Source of the DNA: Lachnospiraceae bacterium
GTDB lineage: Bacteria; Bacillota_A; Clostridia; Lachnospirales; Lachnospiraceae
Direction: 5' to 3'
Assembly (NCBI GenBank): GCA_017960415.1
Contig: JAGCZE010000474.1
Coordinates: forward strand, 1 to 10,615
DNA: 10,615 nucleotides
Shown here piece by piece: positions 10,165 through 10,615 of this stretch. Below the pieces are notes generated by a model. That model was not told the origin of the DNA. It saw only the letters and a list, made by a program, of their open reading frames with translations, and ran no database searches. The first letter of the stretch is position 1. Each line of letters opens with the position of its first letter. The translations under genes and the position numbers were made by a program.

Positions 10165-10615
10165 TAGAAAAGAATTTCAGATCACAGACGATCGTGGGGC
10201 CGAGTGGGCCATAAAGAAAATAAAAGCAGCCGAAGACGAATATGTGCGGCTCATGGAACTGGTGCAGGCCGAGCGCAAAGAGCTCGATCTGAAAGCCGAG
10301 GAGCTGAGCAAGCACCTCGAGTCAGAGACCGGATACCTGAAGGGCCTGCTTTTCAAGTATTTTGAGACGGTCGAGAAGAAGGAGACAAAGACGCAGCAGT
10401 CTTACAAACTCCTCTCCGGCTCTCTCGTACTGAGGAAGCCGTCGGTCAAGATCGTGAAGCCCGACGAAGCGAAGCTTGTCGAGTACATGGAGCAGAACGG
10501 ATACGAGAAATTCATACAGACGAAAAAGACTGCTGCATGGGGCGACTTCAAGAAGGAAGTCGAGATCAAGGACGGGCAGGTCATTCTTGACGATACCGGC
10601 GAAGTGCTCGACTGG
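10154..10615 (+). CDS. Phage Mu Gam-like host-nuclease inhibitor (3' partial)
   Basis: 154 residues visible before the window ends. The order fits the Phage_Mu_Gam family: FQITDDRGAEWAIKKIKAAE at the N-terminus, a long charged coiled coil (about 22-60), YLKGLLFKYFETV (61-73), the conserved KKETKTQQSYKLLSGSLVLRKPSVKI segment (75-100), then DEAKLVEYMEQNGYEKFIQTKK. Gam proteins bind double-stranded DNA ends and protect phage DNA from RecBCD/AddAB-type nucleases, which in phages is often paired with a recombination or replication module further on. The ATG at 10154 lies inside the previous gene, with GAGCGAG as a weak upstream ribosome binding site. The coupling explains the poor site. Confidence 0.85.
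   Translation, partial: MDIDRKEFQITDDRGAEWAIKKIKAAEDEYVRLMELVQAERKELDLKAEELSKHLESETGYLKGLLFKYFETVEKKETKTQQSYKLLSGSLVLRKPSVKIVKPDEAKLVEYMEQNGYEKFIQTKKTAAWGDFKKEVEIKDGQVILDDTGEVLDW

Overview
The window is phage DNA, most likely from a temperate tailed phage of a Gram-positive, anaerobic gut-type Clostridia host. The pointers are strong AGGAGG ribosome binding sites before almost every gene, an r1t-type holin, an NlpC/P60 endolysin with a peptidoglycan-binding domain, a serial early operon with a Mu Gam-like protein, and attachment to a tRNA-Lys gene. The host assignment is inference, because no host gene is present.

Layout, left to right. Positions 1-2080 hold the end of a tail or baseplate gene and a 660-residue tail protein that carries a calcineurin-type metallophosphoesterase domain. 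Positions 2093-3364 are the lysis cassette: endolysin, a membrane-anchored coiled-coil protein and the holin. Positions 3374-3869 carry a small HTH protein and a small cysteine-containing protein with a tail-fibre-like motif, closed by a strong terminator at 3905-3935. Positions 3966-6835 form a separate accessory cassette of six genes of mostly unknown function: a small papain/C39-like cysteine peptidase candidate, two N/Q-rich or helical proteins, a Gly/Cys-rich protein with a short hydrophobic stretch behind a structured leader, a predicted beta-rich Cys-paired protein, and a Gly/Tyr/Arg-tailed protein. A further short ORF at 6881-7090 runs into a terminator.

Positions 6971-7247 look like an intact attP: a 46-base tRNA-Lys(UUU) 3' fragment flanked on both sides by copies of GTGTCACAC. 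Left of it are late genes, and right of it is a leftward tyrosine integrase. An ordinary single prophage would be split at this point, so the sequence reads as a free or circular phage genome, or as a junction between tandem prophages.

The lysogeny operon runs leftward from 9187: repressor, TM2-type membrane protein, integrase. A divergent promoter region at 9188-9365 drives this operon and a rightward early operon: a 35-residue membrane peptide, a Cro-like HTH protein, an excisionase-like HTH protein, a 51-residue unknown, and the Gam-like protein, which is cut by the window edge. Between the Cro-like and excisionase-like genes, the minus strand carries a good extended -10 promoter followed about 65 bases later by an intrinsic terminator. 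This is a candidate short antisense RNA resembling lambda OOP in arrangement.

The two items most worth following up are the post-lysis accessory cassette (3966-6835) and the candidate antisense RNA (9715-9781).
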